DNA of 64,000 nt from an uncultured Mucilaginibacter sp. GTDB taxonomy: Bacteria > Bacteroidota > Bacteroidia > Sphingobacteriales > Sphingobacteriaceae. A model generated the notes under the pieces. That model ran no database searches, was not told the origin of the DNA, and saw nothing but the letters and a program-made list of their open reading frames with translations. Below are positions 63,601-64,000 of the stretch, piece after piece. The stretch spans positions 548,859-612,858 of the forward strand of contig NZ_CAJYGQ010000006.1 in NCBI RefSeq assembly GCF_913773635.1, in the 5' to 3' direction. A program made the translations under genes and the position numbers. Positions within the stretch are counted from its first letter, which is position 1. Each line of letters opens with the position of its first letter.

Positions 63601-63717
63601 ATGATGAAATTTGAAATTTGTTTATTGCTGCTTGATGTATTGCGCATTGGGTTGGCGTTATCATTGAGCTACTACTTTGTAAAAAATGTATTCAGCAAAA
63701 TAGAAGCAGAATACTAA
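63601..63717 (+). CDS. Possible small single-helix membrane peptide
   Basis: 38 aa: MMKFEICLLLLDVLRIGLAL, then SLSYYFVKNVFSKIEAEY. One hydrophobic helix with a charged end. It lies just before a strong terminator, 43 bases after the SDR stop. Too short to judge from coding signal alone. Confidence 0.35.
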   Translation: MMKFEICLLLLDVLRIGLALSLSYYFVKNVFSKIEAEY

Positions 63718-63724
63718 AAGGTAG

Positions 63725-63764
63725 TGCAGCAAAGGCCAATTAGTTGTGATTGGCCTTTGCTGCA
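63725..63764 (+). terminator. Terminator with perfect 16-bp stem
   Basis: TGCAGCAAAGGCCAAT (63725-63740) pairs with ATTGGCCTTTGCTGCA (63749-63764), 8-nt loop. A second imperfect hairpin (CGGCCGTTTGA/TCAAACGACCG, one mismatch) follows at 63772-63798 and may serve the convergent gene. Confidence 0.85.
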
Positions 63765-63853
63765 TAAAAAACGGCCGTTTGAATAATCAAACGACCGCTA
63801 CATTACATATGAAAACTTAATAGGGAATTTGTTTGGGCTTTGTTACTTGCAGC

Positions 63854-64000
63854 TTATTCTCTGCTGGCCAGTACCTGTGCAGGAGTGCGTTGAGCTGATT
63901 GTTGTTGCATACCTGCAAAGATCACACCCTCGGTGTACGCATGGCCTTTGATGCTCATGCCGCTGGTGCCTTTGGCTAATGCTGATACCACTACCTGGTA
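63854..64000 (-). CDS. C-terminal end of an unidentified protein (5' end outside window)
   Basis: 48 codons to TAA at 63854-63856. The end reads YQVVVSALAKGTSGMSIKGH, then AYTEGVIFAGMQQQSAQRTP and AQVLASRE. The Gly/Ala/Gln composition suggests a soluble domain; no family recognised. Confidence 0.55.
   Translation of the reverse strand, partial: YQVVVSALAKGTSGMSIKGHAYTEGVIFAGMQQQSAQRTPAQVLASRE

Overview
The window is chromosomal DNA of a Bacteroidota bacterium, most probably a member of the Sphingobacteriaceae (Mucilaginibacter/Pedobacter type). This is inferred from gene content and from promoters: several genes carry a TAnnTTTG -7 box, in places with a TTG -33 element, and Shine-Dalgarno signals are generally weak. 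Lipoproteins with SC-type lipoboxes, GH130 and GH28 carbohydrate genes, TPR histidine kinases, a BtuB/BtuG-like B12 locus and the DUF6766, DUF421 and DoxX families fit this assignment. No phage, insertion sequence, CRISPR array or rRNA operon is visible. Both ends cut through a gene.

Layout. 0-2.6 kb: truncated outer-membrane barrel gene, then an ABC ATPase/TolC pair. 2.8-9.1 kb: class III aminotransferase, then two translationally coupled glycosyltransferases facing a GH130 phosphorylase across a 55-nt perfect palindrome. 9.3-15.8 kb: housekeeping genes (DUF58, thioredoxin, acetyltransferase, gatC, plsC, trpS, deoxynucleoside kinase, kdsB, RluA). 15.9-21.4 kb: cobalamin riboswitch followed by btuB, two paralogous beta-propeller lipoproteins (BtuG-like) and a further lipoprotein. 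21.5-27.3 kb: a very large DUF4011 helicase-nuclease, tRNA-Leu(CAA) and hscB. 27.5-31.3 kb: DoxX, VOC, Na+/H+ antiporter, small membrane protein, SDR. 31.5-37.9 kb: RND tripartite efflux operon preceded by a small secreted protein. 38-44.2 kb: cinA-type amidase, PAS histidine kinase, small membrane proteins, two tandem DUF421 proteins with zinc ribbons, and a frameshifted small gene. 44.3-51.3 kb: GH28 lipoprotein, SF1 helicase, TPR protein, ribE, and an Ada-like/AlkB alkylation-repair operon. 51.5-64 kb: VOC protein, a DEAD-box-like protein with eroded motifs, two TPR histidine kinases, AI-2E transporter, old yellow enzyme, and an AraC regulator/quinone oxidoreductase/SDR group.

How the genes work together. 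The riboswitch locus is the clearest system: low B12 should open expression of an outer-membrane transporter and three exported lipoproteins that plausibly capture corrinoids at the surface. The GT-GT-GH130 block looks like a synthesis-plus-phosphorolysis module for a mannose-containing glycan whose product is not known from sequence. The AraC gene and the SDR 2.2 kb downstream share an exact 16-nt sequence in their upstream regions, which suggests a small regulon. Where the longest open frame begins at TTG or GTG, I moved the start to an internal ATG when that fits the neighbours or the family better.
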